This document shows, piece by piece, positions 9,275-17,656 of a stretch of 39,030 nt of DNA. The position numbers were made by a program, and so were the translations under genes. The notes under the pieces are model-generated. The model had not been told where the DNA came from. It saw only the letters and a program-made list of their open reading frames with translations, and searched no databases. Numbering within the stretch: the stretch's first letter is position 1; each line of letters opens with the position of its first letter. The stretch lies in contig NZ_JACIDY010000010.1 of NCBI RefSeq assembly GCF_014196615.1, positions 1 to 39,030 of the forward strand. Reading direction: 5' to 3'. The DNA is from Novosphingobium fluoreni. Its GTDB lineage: Bacteria > Pseudomonadota > Alphaproteobacteria > Sphingomonadales > Sphingomonadaceae.

Positions 9275-9853
9275 TCAGAACGGGATATCGTCGTCCAGAT
9301 CGTCGCCGAAGCCGCCCGACGAGCCGGACGAACCACCTGTGCGGCCCCAATCGCCACCGCCCGAAGAAGAACCGCCGCCGGAGCTTGCGCCGCCGCGCGA
9401 GGAACCACCGCCCCAATCGTCGTTGCCGCCACCGGACGAGCGGCCACCGCCGCCACCCCAGTCCCCGCCACCGCGCGAACCACCACCGCCGCCGCCGCCC
9501 TGGGCGCCGTCCAGCATGGTCAGCACGCCGCCCATGCCGCCGACCGAGATCTCGGTGGTATAGCGGTCATTGCCCGACTGATCCTGCCACTTGCGAGTGC
9601 GAAGCTGGCCTTCGATGTAAACCTTGCTGCCTTTGCGCAGGAACCGTTCGGCCACACCGACCAGACCATCGGAATTCAGCACGACGGAGTGCCACTCTGT
9701 GCGCTCCTTGCGCTCACCGCTGGTCTTGTCCTTCCAGTTCTCGGACGTGGCGATGCGCAAGTTGGCGATGCGCCCGCCGTTCTGGAACGACTTCACCTCC
9801 GGATCGGCGCCTAGATTGCCGACCAGAATGACCTTGTTGACGCTACCTGCCAT
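9275..9853 (-). CDS. ssb: single-stranded DNA-binding protein
   Basis: This 192-residue protein has the single-stranded DNA-binding OB fold in residues 1-110 ([17 protein letters not shown], then [19 protein letters not shown] and [18 protein letters not shown]). A long Gly/Ser-rich flexible linker of about 65 residues follows, then the acidic tip DDLDDDIPF that recruits replication and repair partners. It would act as a tetramer protecting ssDNA during replication, recombination and repair. The linker DNA is strongly biased and repetitive, so length changes between strains are likely. It is convergent with the DUF177 gene. Confidence 0.97.
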   Translation of the reverse strand: MAGSVNKVILVGNLGADPEVKSFQNGGRIANLRIATSENWKDKTSGERKERTEWHSVVLNSDGLVGVAERFLRKGSKVYIEGQLRTRKWQDQSGNDRYTTEISVGGMGGVLTMLDGAQGGGGGGGSRGGGDWGGGGGRSSGGGNDDWGGGSSRGGASSGGGSSSGGGDWGRTGGSSGSSGGFGDDLDDDIPF

Positions 9854-9962
9854 GCGGGAATCACTTTCGTGTAAAGATTGGCGAACCGGTTAGCGCAACG
9901 AAGGGTTGCGATGCGAGTCCGCGCGGACGGTTTTCGACAACCGCCCCACTTTCGCCTCGGGC

Positions 9963-11807
9963 CTAAAGCCCCGCTTCCACCGCGATCCAGTAGGTGGCGC
10001 CGGCGGCGATGTAGGCCAGGCCGAACAAGTAGCCCATCATGAACAGCGGCCATTTCCAGCCGTTGGTCTCGCGCCGGGTCACAGCGATCGTGGACATGCA
10101 TTGCGGCGCGAAGACGAACCAGGCCAGGAACGCCAGCGCCATGGGCAAGGTCCATTTCGCCTTCAATTGATCGCCCAGCGCCATGGCCTGTGCGTTCTCG
10201 TCATCCGTGGCGGCGACGGCATACGTCGTCGCCAGCGAACTGACCGCCACTTCACGCGCCGCCATCGCCGGGATCAGCGCCAGCGCCATGTCCCGATTGA
10301 AGCCGATAGGCTCCACCACCACGGACAATCCGCTGGCGATCCGCCCCGCGATGGACACGTCGACCTGATTCTCACCCCGCCCTGCGCGGGGAAAGTTCAG
10401 CAGCAGCCAAAGCACTACCGTGACCATGAAGATGATCGTGCCCGCCCGGCGCAGGAAGATCCAAGCGCGCTGCCACAGGCCGATCAGAAGGTCCTTCGCG
10501 GCGGGCAGCTGATACTTGGGCAGTTCCATGATGAAGCCGCTGGCCGCGCCCTTGGTGACGGAGCGACGCAGTACCAGCGCCACCGCCATCGCGCCGACGA
10601 TGCCCGCGACATAGAGCGCGAACAATACCAGGCCTTGCAAGCCGATGCCGCCCCCCACGGAGCGCTGCGGAATAAAGGCGGCGATGATCACGGCATACAC
10701 CGGCAGCCGCGCCGAGCAGGTCATCAGCGGCGCGATCAGGATCGTCGTCAGCCGGTCCTTGGGATCTGTGATGCTGCGGGTCGCCATGATGCCGGGGATC
10801 GCGCAAGCGAAGCTGGAGAGCAGCGGGATGAAGCTGCGGCCCGAAAGGCCCACGCCCGCCATCATCCGGTCCATCAAGAAGGCCGCGCGGGCCATGTAGC
10901 CCGAAGCCTCCATCACCAGGATGAAGAAGAACAGGATCACGATCTGCGGCAGGAACACCACGACGGAGCCGACGCCCGCCAGCACGCCTTCGGTCAACAG
11001 ATCACGCGCAAGACTTGGCGGCACGATGCCTTTCACGCCGTCGGTCAGCAGCGCGACGCCCGCTTCCAGCGCATCGGCGAACGGAGTGGCCCAGGCGAAC
11101 ACGGCCTGGAACATCACGAACAGGAACGCGAACAGGATTATCGGGCCCATCCAGGGATGCAGCAACACTCTGTCCAACCGCGCGTGCAGCCGATGGCGCT
11201 TGGATTCGGAAAGGATCGCCGCATCGGCCATGGCATGCGCGGCCACTCGCCGTTCGGTCATCGTCAGGTCGGTCAGGCCCGGCCCGGGATGCCGCATTTC
11301 CGCCGCCGCGACGGCCTCGGCCAATTCGGTCAGACCCCGCCGCCGCACGGCGACGGTCGGCACGACCTTGATGCCCAGCGCCTGCTCCAGCGCCATCGGA
11401 TCGATGACCAGTCCGTCGCGCTCAGCCAGGTCCACCATGTTGAGCGCCACGACCGTGGGCTTGCCCAGCGCGATGATTTCCTGCGCGAAGACCAGATGCT
11501 GTTCCAGGTTGGAGGCGTCCAGCACCACCACCAGCACATCGGGCGCGCTTTCGCCGACGAATTCACCGCGGATGACCTTGGCCGTCACCGCCTCATCCGG
11601 GCTGGTGGGATCGAGCGAGTAGGAACCCGGCAGATCGGTCATCTCCACCGGCTCACCCGATGGCAGCACCAGCCGCCCGGACTTGCGCTCCACCGTGACG
11701 CCGGGATAATTTGCGATCTTCTGGCGCGCGCCGGTCAAGGCATTAAAAAGCGCGCTTTTCCCGGCGTTGGGATTGCCGACCAAGGCGATCTTGCGCGGTT
11801 TGCTCAC
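9963..11807 (-). CDS. feoB: ferrous iron transporter FeoB
   Basis: This 614-residue protein is the membrane permease of the Feo ferrous-iron uptake system. Its N-terminal G domain has G1 GNPNAGKS (11-18), TVE around residue 38 and G3 DLPG (58-61), followed by the guanine-specificity region NMVD near 130. Two membrane Gate repeats follow; SSFACAIPGIMATR carries the conserved cysteine proposed in the iron path. It is shorter at the C-terminus than the E. coli protein. I chose a GTG start at 11807, ten bases after the feoA stop, because it places the P-loop where the family has it; an ATG at 11849 would add 14 residues and overlap feoA. Confidence 0.94.
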   Translation of the reverse strand: MSKPRKIALVGNPNAGKSALFNALTGARQKIANYPGVTVERKSGRLVLPSGEPVEMTDLPGSYSLDPTSPDEAVTAKVIRGEFVGESAPDVLVVVLDASNLEQHLVFAQEIIALGKPTVVALNMVDLAERDGLVIDPMALEQALGIKVVPTVAVRRRGLTELAEAVAAAEMRHPGPGLTDLTMTERRVAAHAMADAAILSESKRHRLHARLDRVLLHPWMGPIILFAFLFVMFQAVFAWATPFADALEAGVALLTDGVKGIVPPSLARDLLTEGVLAGVGSVVVFLPQIVILFFFILVMEASGYMARAAFLMDRMMAGVGLSGRSFIPLLSSFACAIPGIMATRSITDPKDRLTTILIAPLMTCSARLPVYAVIIAAFIPQRSVGGGIGLQGLVLFALYVAGIVGAMAVALVLRRSVTKGAASGFIMELPKYQLPAAKDLLIGLWQRAWIFLRRAGTIIFMVTVVLWLLLNFPRAGRGENQVDVSIAGRIASGLSVVVEPIGFNRDMALALIPAMAAREVAVSSLATTYAVAATDDENAQAMALGDQLKAKWTLPMALAFLAWFVFAPQCMSTIAVTRRETNGWKWPLFMMGYLFGLAYIAAGATYWIAVEAGL

Positions 11808-11817
11808 AGGATCTGGC

Positions 11818-12057
11818 TCACAGGATTTCGACTTCCATCGCCGCGGCATGTGCCCGGCGCAGCGCGACCGTCATGCGCCCTACCGCCAGCGCAATCGGAT
11901 CCGCCCCGCCGAACACGCCTTTGTGGCTGACTTTCACTCGCGCGCCATCGTCAACGCCCAGCGCGCGCAGGCGGCGGGCTTCTTCGTCAACCAAGCGCGA
12001 CCAATCGACCGATACGATTCGCGCACTCTGACCAGCAGGGAGGAGATCGAGAGTCAT
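11818..12057 (-). CDS. feoA: ferrous iron transport protein A
   Basis: This 79-residue protein is an SH3-like FeoA domain, the small cytosolic partner of FeoB. Visible features are the N-terminal TLDLLPAGQSARIVSV, the central RRLRALGVDDGARVKV turn (the LG.. motif of the family) and the final strand VALRRAHAAAMEVEI. The ATG at 12057 is preferred over one twelve codons upstream because it matches family length and lies 30 bp from the Fur box. It is the first gene of the feoAB unit. Confidence 0.9.
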   Translation of the reverse strand: MTLDLLPAGQSARIVSVDWSRLVDEEARRLRALGVDDGARVKVSHKGVFGGADPIALAVGRMTVALRRAHAAAMEVEIL

Positions 12058-12086
12058 CCAAGGTCCGCTGCCAGATCGCAGCGAAT

Positions 12087-12105
12087 ATTGCAACTGGTTC
12101 GCAAT
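12087..12105 (-). promoter_or_regulatory. Fur box upstream of feoAB
   Basis: The 19-bp palindromic site ATTGCAACTGGTTCGCAAT matches the alphaproteobacterial Fur pattern of TGCAA and TTCGCA half-sites around a short spacer. It lies 30 bp before the feoA start, in the expected promoter region. Iron-loaded Fur should bind here and repress feoAB when iron is plentiful. Confidence 0.75.
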
Positions 12106-12126
12106 AACTAAATGTTGCCGCCCACC

Positions 12127-12819
12127 CTATGAGGCCGGATAGCGCAACCGCCCCAGGAACCGCGCCATGCTGAAACGCTGATCGGCCGGGCGAAGGAGCT
12201 GCGCCTTGGCCTTTTCAAACCGCATGATGCCCGCGATCCGGCGATCCAGGAAAGCGCGTGTATCGGCCTTCCCCTCGCTCCTGTCGTCGGCGAACACCGC
12301 CAGCGTGGCGGCATAGACGCCCGCCAGGATCGTGCGTTTGGTATAATGATTGTAGTCGGTGGCGGTATCACCGGCGAGCCGCCACATCGCATCCGCGCTG
12401 TGCCAACCCAGCTTGATCGCGCGCGCCGCATTTTGCGGCATGGCCATGATCGCCATCGCGCGCGACAGGGCTTCCTCCTGCCCGGCGATCGCGTCCAGCC
12501 GCGCAAGGACCAAGCTGCGTATGCGCTCCCGAATGGGCATCGCCGCCAGGTCCTGCGCCGGCAGTGCTTCGGCCATCCCCCGGTCTACCCAGGCCGTCCA
12601 CGCGGCGATCATCGCCATCGCACCGTCGCGAAAGGCAAAGTCCGCGACATCGGTATCGACACCCGACTGCTCGGCGGCTGCATGAACCGCAGCCTCGCTC
12701 CATCCATCGAACACGGCGGCCTCTGCCACCAGCGGCGCCAGCCGCACGCGCAGATCGTCCAGCGAGGTATCGTCGTCGCTCGCCATTTGCGCGAGATACG
12801 TGTTGGTCACAGAGCCCAT
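12127..12819 (-). CDS. COQ9 family protein
   Basis: This 230-residue protein belongs to the COQ9 family, a TetR-like lipid-binding fold that supports ubiquinone synthesis by presenting hydrophobic intermediates to the ring-modifying hydroxylase. The C-terminal half holds the diagnostic helices: WRLAGDTATDYNHYTKRTIL and YAATLAVFADD, then a terminal helix FLDRRIAGIMRFEKAK. There is no signal peptide. The ATG at 12819 lies one base past the stop of the ankyrin gene, which suggests coupled translation; an alternative ATG at 12786 would shorten it by 11 residues. It is convergent with nothing; feoA lies downstream on the same strand behind its own Fur box. Confidence 0.88.
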   Translation of the reverse strand: MGSVTNTYLAQMASDDDTSLDDLRVRLAPLVAEAAVFDGWSEAAVHAAAEQSGVDTDVADFAFRDGAMAMIAAWTAWVDRGMAEALPAQDLAAMPIRERIRSLVLARLDAIAGQEEALSRAMAIMAMPQNAARAIKLGWHSADAMWRLAGDTATDYNHYTKRTILAGVYAATLAVFADDRSEGKADTRAFLDRRIAGIMRFEKAKAQLLRPADQRFSMARFLGRLRYPAS

Positions 12820-12820
12820 G

Positions 12821-13477
12821 TCAGAGCGAAGGCCCGTAAGTGGGCTTGCTGGATCGGCTGGCGCCCGGCTTGGTATCGGTCTTGATCGCGGCGAGCACCG
12901 GATCGTTCGCGCCTTCCAGCGCCGCATAGTCCCGCGCGGAACGCCCGGAGTTGTCAGCCCGATCCGGGTTCGCCCCGGCGCGCAGCAGCAGCTTGGTCAT
13001 TTCCACATCGTGGCGATGCACGGCGGCGATCAGCGGCGTCTCACCGGCATCGTTGGCGACTTCGGTATTGGCCCGCGCCTCCAGCAACATCGCCACGCCA
13101 TCGCGCCATCCCAGGTTGGTGGCGAGTTGCAGCGCAGAGCGGCCCTGGCCGTCACGTCCGTTCACATTCGCACCCTTGGCCAGCAGGAATTGCAGCCAGG
13201 TAAGGTCACGGCGATTGGTGACGATGTGCAGCGCCGTTTCGCCGGTGGTGACATCGCGGGTGTTGATGATGGTAGAGCCGGGCGTGGAAAGCGCGCTCTC
13301 CACCTTTTCGCCCTCTTTCTTCTTCACCGCCTCGAGGAACTTGTATCCCTCGGAGAATTGCGCCTGCGCGGGCACAGCCACGACAGCGCCCAGCATCGCC
13401 ATGGAGAGCAGCGCCGTTCGCAATCTTGACCCTGCACGCTCTCCGCGGAAAATCGCCACTTCGTTGTTCCTTCGCAT
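12821..13477 (-). CDS. exported ankyrin-repeat protein
   Basis: This 218-residue protein has a signal peptide (basic start, hydrophobic core ALLSMAMLGAVVAV, cleavage after AQA) and then four ankyrin repeats. The repeats are easy to see as TGETALHIVTNRRDLTWL, GRSALQLATNLG, GETPLIAAVHRHDVEM and a final SGRSARDYAALEG. It should lie in the periplasm and act through protein-protein contacts; its partners are unknown. The start at 13477 gives a proper signal peptide; the longer reading adds 18 unlikely residues. Translation seems coupled to the COQ9 gene. It is divergent from the SCO gene, with a 64-bp promoter gap. Confidence 0.85.
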   Translation of the reverse strand: MRRNNEVAIFRGERAGSRLRTALLSMAMLGAVVAVPAQAQFSEGYKFLEAVKKKEGEKVESALSTPGSTIINTRDVTTGETALHIVTNRRDLTWLQFLLAKGANVNGRDGQGRSALQLATNLGWRDGVAMLLEARANTEVANDAGETPLIAAVHRHDVEMTKLLLRAGANPDRADNSGRSARDYAALEGANDPVLAAIKTDTKPGASRSSKPTYGPSL

Positions 13478-13541
13478 CTTTTCGCATGTCCGGATGAGAC
13501 ATGCCGCCTCGCTGCCCTTGCGCCGTAGCATTTAGCAGAGC

Positions 13542-14162
13542 ATGAACCGGCGCGCCATGATCGTTCGCTGCTTCCGCACCCTCGCCCTCCTTCTGGCCCC
13601 CCTGGCGCTCAGCGCTTGCGATTCGGGTGGCGGCTCGGTCCAGCAGGCGCAGCGCCCGCCGCTGGAAGGCGCGGCGATCGGCGGCCCGTTCACGCTGGTG
13701 AACAAGGACGGCAAGACCGTGACGTGGGATAGTTTCAAGGGCAAGTATCGCATCGTCTACTTTGGCTATACCTTTTGCCCGGACGCCTGCCCGCTGGACA
13801 TGCAGCAGTTGATGAAGGGCTTCGCCGCCTTTCAGAAAGCCAGTCCGGAACGCGCGGCCAAGGTCCAGCCGATCTTCATCACCATCGATCCGGAGCGTGA
13901 TACGCCGCAAGTCGTCGGCCAGTGGACCGCGGCATTCTCACCCCAGCTGGTCGGCCTGACCGGCACGCCGGAGCAAGTAGCCATGGCGGCCAAGGCCTTC
14001 GCGGCGTATTACAGCAAGGGTGAGAAGACCGAGGGCGGATACCTGATGGATCATAGCCGCATCGCCTACCTCATGGACCCCGATGGCAAACCGATCGCCA
14101 TGCTGCCGGTGGACAAGGGTGGCGAGGCGGTCTCGGCAGAATTGAGCAAATGGGTGAACTGA
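13542..14162 (+). CDS. SCO1/SenC family copper chaperone lipoprotein
   Basis: This 206-residue lipoprotein has a lipobox LALSAC (lipidated Cys26) and a thioredoxin-like SCO domain. The copper-binding CPDAC pair (Cys79, Cys83) and the third ligand His171 in LMDHSRIAYL are all present. SCO proteins deliver copper to, or keep reduced, the CuA site of cytochrome c oxidase; the location is the periplasmic face of the inner membrane. The stop lies inside the start region of the YcgN gene (13-nt overlap), so they are translated together. No respiratory oxidase genes are in the window. Confidence 0.92.
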   Translation: MNRRAMIVRCFRTLALLLAPLALSACDSGGGSVQQAQRPPLEGAAIGGPFTLVNKDGKTVTWDSFKGKYRIVYFGYTFCPDACPLDMQQLMKGFAAFQKASPERAAKVQPIFITIDPERDTPQVVGQWTAAFSPQLVGLTGTPEQVAMAAKAFAAYYSKGEKTEGGYLMDHSRIAYLMDPDGKPIAMLPVDKGGEAVSAELSKWVN

Positions 14163-14653
14163 GCGCAGGCGATGCCAGGGATCGGTTCTGGGAGCGCCCC
14201 CTCGAGTCGCTGAACAAGACCGAATGGGAAGCCTTGTGCGATGGATGCGGCCAATGCTGCCTGCACAAGGTGGAGGATGCCGACACCGGTGAAATCTACC
14301 ACACCAACGTGGCGTGCAAGCTGCTGGACCTGAAGACCGCGCGCTGCTCGGACTATCCGAACCGCAAGCGCATCGTGCCCGATTGCACCCGGCTGACGAT
14401 CCGCAACGCCGGCTCGCTGGAATGGCTGCCCGACACCTGCGCCTATCGCCTTCGCGCCGACGGCGAGCCGCTGCCGGGGTGGCACTATCTGATCTCCGGC
14501 TATCATGAGGCCGTAAAGCGCGCGGGCGTATCCGTGGTGGGCCGCGTGGTGAGTGAGACGGTGGCGGGTCCGCTGGAGCAGCACATCATCTGGCCGGCCG
14601 ACATGGAAGGCTGGGAGATCGAGGCCGAAAGCAATCCCTGGGACGTCACCTGA
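14150..14653 (+). CDS. YcgN family cysteine cluster protein (UPF0260)
   Basis: This 167-residue protein matches the YcgN/UPF0260 family. The N-terminus has FWERPLESLNKTEWEALCDG and a dense cysteine cluster (Cys30, Cys33, Cys36, Cys37), followed by conserved CKLLDL, CSDYPNR, PDCTRLT and WLPDTCAYR. The eight or so cysteines suggest binding of a metal or an iron-sulfur cluster, but the family function is not established. No signal peptide is present, so it is cytoplasmic. It overlaps the SCO gene and lies 34 bp before a YgjP-type peptidase gene. Confidence 0.88.
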   Translation: MGELSAGDARDRFWERPLESLNKTEWEALCDGCGQCCLHKVEDADTGEIYHTNVACKLLDLKTARCSDYPNRKRIVPDCTRLTIRNAGSLEWLPDTCAYRLRADGEPLPGWHYLISGYHEAVKRAGVSVVGRVVSETVAGPLEQHIIWPADMEGWEIEAESNPWDVT

Positions 14654-14687
14654 TGGGCCGGTCGGCCCTGATGCGGGATCGCTGCTG

Positions 14688-15413
14688 ATGCTGGACTGGT
14701 TGCGCCGCGATCCCCGCGCCGTGCCGACGGTGGAGGTTTCGGGTCGCGCCGTGCCGATCGTGGTGCGGCGGTTGGAGCGGGCCCGGCGGATGACGATGCG
14801 GCTGGCCCCGGATGGCTCGGAGGTGCGCATCTCGATCCCACGCTGGGGGCGAACGGCGGAAGCGCTGGCCTTCGCCGAATCGCGCCACGCCTGGATCGAG
14901 CGTCAGCTGAATGCCCTGCCCCCCGCCTGCGCCTGGCAGCCCGGCTCCGCCATTGCGGTTCGCGGCCAGGCGCTGACGATCCGCCATGACCCGAAAGCGG
15001 CGCGGCGGCCTCTGGTTCGCGACGGCGAAATCCTTGTCGGCGGCGAAGAGGCTTCGCTTCCGGCGCGGATACGGCGCTGGTTGGAGGCCGAAGCGAAAGC
15101 GCTGCTGACGGAAGACCTCGCCCATTATTGCGCCCGCGCCAATCGCGCCCCGCCTGTCCTGGCGCTCTCCCGCGCGCAGCGGCGCTGGGGCAGTTGCGCG
15201 GCGAACGGCGCGATCCGGATCAACTGGCGGCTGATCATGGCACCGGATTTCGTGCGCCGGTCCGTGGTGGCGCACGAGGTGGCCCACCTCGTCCACTTCG
15301 ATCATTCGCCCGCGTTCCACGCTTGCCTGGCCGCGCTGTTCGAAGGTGACGTGGCCCTCGCCAACGATTGGCTCAAGCGAGAGGGCCGCTCACTCTACCA
15401 GCCCTTCGGCTGA
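14688..15413 (+). CDS. YgjP-like (DUF45) M48-type zinc metalloprotein
   Basis: This 241-residue protein belongs to the YgjP/DUF45 group of putative zinc metallopeptidases related to SprT and WLM families. The metal site is clear: HEVAH (His196, Glu197, His200) followed by a third ligand, His206, in HFDHSPAF. The preceding RAQRRWGSCAANGAIRINW is a family hallmark. There is no signal or membrane segment; substrates are unknown. The ATG at 14688 is preferred because it leaves a short gap after YcgN, whereas the longer reading overlaps it by 100 bases. The last codons and stop are copied twice downstream as tandem 31-bp repeats. Confidence 0.87.
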   Translation: MLDWLRRDPRAVPTVEVSGRAVPIVVRRLERARRMTMRLAPDGSEVRISIPRWGRTAEALAFAESRHAWIERQLNALPPACAWQPGSAIAVRGQALTIRHDPKAARRPLVRDGEILVGGEEASLPARIRRWLEAEAKALLTEDLAHYCARANRAPPVLALSRAQRRWGSCAANGAIRINWRLIMAPDFVRRSVVAHEVAHLVHFDHSPAFHACLAALFEGDVALANDWLKREGRSLYQPFG

Positions 15414-15475
15414 GGGCCGCTCGCTCTACCAACCCTTCGGCTGAGGGGCGCTTGCTGTGTCAGCCCGTCGGCTGA
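15383..15475 (+). repeat. three tandem 31-bp repeats at gene 3' end
   Basis: Three 31-bp units run head to tail at 15383-15413, 15414-15444 and 15445-15475. The first encodes the last residues and TGA of the YgjP-like gene. The second differs from it by two bases and the third is more diverged, but all end in CGGCTGA. This looks like slippage duplication of the gene end. Confidence 0.85.
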
Positions 15476-15511
15476 CTGGCGCCCGGCGGCGCGATGCCCT
15501 ATCTTGCGCAG

Positions 15512-16009
15512 ATGGCAATGTTCAAACGATCCGGGATGTGGCGAGACGTCAATCCCACCGGCATGATCGCCGATTTCCGCGAAGTGTGGAAGCAGGCGGG
15601 CCGGCACCGCTGGCGCTTCGCGATCATCGCCGGGGCGTGCACGTTCGGGGTGTTCTACGTGATGTACCAGCAGGAGGGCAGCGCCCCGCACCTGCCGCCC
15701 AAGGTCACCTACATCACGGTCCTGCCCGAGCATCGCACCGATGCGGAGATCATGGCCTCCAACATCGCCAATCAGAAGCGCAAGGAGGCGATGGCGCTGG
15801 AGCAAGCGCGGCGCGACGCCGATGTGCGCAATCTCTACAAGGAACTGGGGCGCTGGTCTGGCATGGATGTCGACAAGATCGCCCGCGATGCCGACGCTCA
15901 GAACGCGGCCGAGCAGAAGGCCGAGCTTGAGGCGATCCGCAAGCGCCGCGCCGAAGCGAACGCCGCGCTGCAGGCCAAGGCCGAACCAACCACCGCTGCC
16001 GCGCAATAG
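15512..16009 (+). CDS. single-pass membrane protein with coiled coil, sphingomonad-type
   Basis: This protein of about 165 residues begins [18 protein letters not shown], has one membrane segment ([17 protein letters not shown], about residues 36-52) and then a long charged region rich in Ala, Arg and Glu that should form a helical or coiled-coil periplasmic stalk. I recall similar uncharacterised proteins in other sphingomonads with the same [10 protein letters not shown] start and PPKVTYI after the membrane. The start is uncertain: ATGs at 15494, 15512 and 15518 are all in frame, with no strong ribosome-binding site. The ribD GTG lies 4 bp after the stop, so it is probably co-transcribed with the riboflavin genes. 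Function unknown. Confidence 0.72.
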   Translation: MAMFKRSGMWRDVNPTGMIADFREVWKQAGRHRWRFAIIAGACTFGVFYVMYQQEGSAPHLPPKVTYITVLPEHRTDAEIMASNIANQKRKEAMALEQARRDADVRNLYKELGRWSGMDVDKIARDADAQNAAEQKAELEAIRKRRAEANAALQAKAEPTTAAAQ

Positions 16010-16013
16010 CGCC

Positions 16014-16982
16014 GTGACGAGCATCGATCAGCGCTGGCTGGCCGCCGCTGCCGGCCTTGCCGCACGCGCCCGACCGCTCAGTCGCCCCAATCCCGGTGTC
16101 GGGGCCATCATAGTTCGCGACGGCAAGGTCATCGCCAGCGGATGGACGCAGGCAGGCGGCCGCCCCCATGCCGAGGCCGTTGCGCTTGCCCAGGCTGGCG
16201 AGCAAACGCAGGGGGCGACTCTTTACGTCACGCTGGAACCTTGCGCGCACCGCTCCGACCGCGGCCCGGCCTGTGCCGATCTTGTCTGCAGCTCCGGCCT
16301 CGCCCGTGTCGTCGTCGGCTGCGGCGATCCCGATCCACGTACGGCAGGCCAGGGCATCGCCCGCATCGCCGATGCCGGGATCGTCTGCGAACTTCTGCCC
16401 TCCCCCGCCTGCGCCGAGAGCCTTTCCGGCTACCTGATCCGCGCACGACACGGCCGACCGGAAGTGACGCTGAAGCTGGCAACTTCGCTGGACGGCTGCA
16501 TCGCGCTGGCCGGTGGGGAAAGCCAGTGGATCACCGGCGATCAAGCTCGCGCCCATACCCACGCCATGCGCGCCAGGACCGATGCGATCCTCGTGGGTGG
16601 CGGCACCCTGCGAGCCGACGAACCGCGCCTCGATGTACGGCTGCTTGGCCTGGAAAGCCGCAGCCCCGATCGCTGGGTGCTGACGCGCCAGACCGCGCCC
16701 GCCGGCTGGCAGACCATCGCCTCGCCCGAAGCGATTCGGGACATGGCCGGGGTGCAGTATCTGTTCGTGGAAGGCGGGACCTTGACTGCAGCGGCCTTTC
16801 TCAAGGCGGATCTGGTCGATCGCCTGTTGCTCTATCGCGCGCCGATCGTGGTGGGCGGCGGCAAGGCGGCGATCGGTGATATCGGCCTGGCCTCGCTGGG
16901 GCAGGCCCATGACCGATGGCATCTGCAGGATCGGCGTACGCTCGGCCCGGACACGCTGGAACTCTACGTGCGGCAGCGCTAA
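16014..16982 (+). CDS. ribD: bifunctional riboflavin deaminase/reductase RibD
   Basis: This 322-residue enzyme carries out two early steps of riboflavin synthesis: deamination of the pyrimidine intermediate, then NADPH-dependent reduction of its ribosyl chain. The N-terminal deaminase domain has PHAEAVAL (His52, Glu54) and LEPCAHRSDRGPAC (Cys77, Cys87), binding zinc. The C-terminal reductase domain starts at VTLKLATSLDGCIAL and includes GGESQWITG and a VEGGTLTAAAFL motif. It is shorter than the E. coli enzyme, mostly in the reductase part. I chose the GTG at 16014 (TSIDQRWLAAAAGLA); no ATG lies close to the deaminase domain. ribE follows 9 bp downstream. Confidence 0.92.
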   Translation: MTSIDQRWLAAAAGLAARARPLSRPNPGVGAIIVRDGKVIASGWTQAGGRPHAEAVALAQAGEQTQGATLYVTLEPCAHRSDRGPACADLVCSSGLARVVVGCGDPDPRTAGQGIARIADAGIVCELLPSPACAESLSGYLIRARHGRPEVTLKLATSLDGCIALAGGESQWITGDQARAHTHAMRARTDAILVGGGTLRADEPRLDVRLLGLESRSPDRWVLTRQTAPAGWQTIASPEAIRDMAGVQYLFVEGGTLTAAAFLKADLVDRLLLYRAPIVVGGGKAAIGDIGLASLGQAHDRWHLQDRRTLGPDTLELYVRQR

Positions 16983-16991
16983 GGCAGCGTC

Positions 16992-17609
16992 ATGTTTACC
17001 GGTATCATCACCGCCCTGGGCTCCATCCGCGAAGCGAAGCAGGCGGGCGACTTGCGCGCCGTCATCGCGTGCCCGTTCGATCCTGCCGAGATCGCGATCG
17101 GCGCATCGATCGCCTGCTCCGGCGTGTGCCTGACCGTTGTGGAAAAGGGCGGCGCGGCGGGTGACGCCTGGTTCGCGGTCGATATCTCGGGCGAATCGGT
17201 TTCCCGCACAGTCCCGGGTCGGTGGCACGAAGGCACCACGCTCAATCTCGAACCGGCACTGAAGCTGGGCGACGAACTGGGCGGCCACATCGTCACCGGC
17301 CACGTGGACGGCGTGGGCGAAGTGCTGAGCGTATGTCCCGAAGGCGATTCGCGGCGCATCGGCTTTGCTATTGCCGCCGATCTTGCGCCCTACCTGGCCC
17401 CGAAAGGCTCGATCACCATCGATGGCGTATCGCTGACCGTCAACGACGTGACCGACCAGCCTGACGGCACCTGCCATTTCGCGGTCAACATCATTCCGCA
17501 CACTGCGGACGTGACGACGCTGGGCACGCTGCAGCAGGGCGACAAGGTCAATCTAGAGATCGACGTCCTCGCCCGCTATCTCAAGCGGATGCAAAGCCTC
17601 AAAGGCTGA
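16992..17609 (+). CDS. ribE: riboflavin synthase alpha chain
   Basis: This 205-residue protein joins two lumazine molecules to make riboflavin. It has the classical start MFTGIITALGSI and the internal duplication of two similar barrels: the first contains ACSGVCLTVVEKGG and the second contains ITIDGVSLTVNDV, each with the conserved Ser/Cys-Leu-Thr pocket. GGHIVTGHVDGVGEV marks the junction. It forms trimers in the cytoplasm. The ORF is complete and follows ribD closely, so both are one operon. A strong terminator hairpin follows. Confidence 0.94.
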   Translation: MFTGIITALGSIREAKQAGDLRAVIACPFDPAEIAIGASIACSGVCLTVVEKGGAAGDAWFAVDISGESVSRTVPGRWHEGTTLNLEPALKLGDELGGHIVTGHVDGVGEVLSVCPEGDSRRIGFAIAADLAPYLAPKGSITIDGVSLTVNDVTDQPDGTCHFAVNIIPHTADVTTLGTLQQGDKVNLEIDVLARYLKRMQSLKG

Positions 17610-17620
17610 GGCACCAAGAC

Positions 17621-17656
17621 CCGGCGACCTTACCGAGTAGGCCGCCGGTGTTTTGT
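17621..17656 (+). terminator. rho-independent terminator after ribE
   Basis: A 10-position stem (17621-17630 with 17639-17648, one A/C mismatch) with an 8-nt loop is followed by TGTTTTGTT. It lies between convergent ribE and the aminotransferase gene and fits an intrinsic terminator for the riboflavin genes. Confidence 0.7.

Noticed and set aside
9906..11930. 674-codon plus-strand frame across feoB
   Set aside because: Its His/Arg/Gln-rich composition is typical of an antisense frame of GC-rich DNA; FeoB on the other strand has all motifs.
15750..17501. 583-codon minus-strand frame across ribD and ribE
   Set aside because: Antisense shadow; both riboflavin enzymes have intact catalytic motifs on the plus strand.
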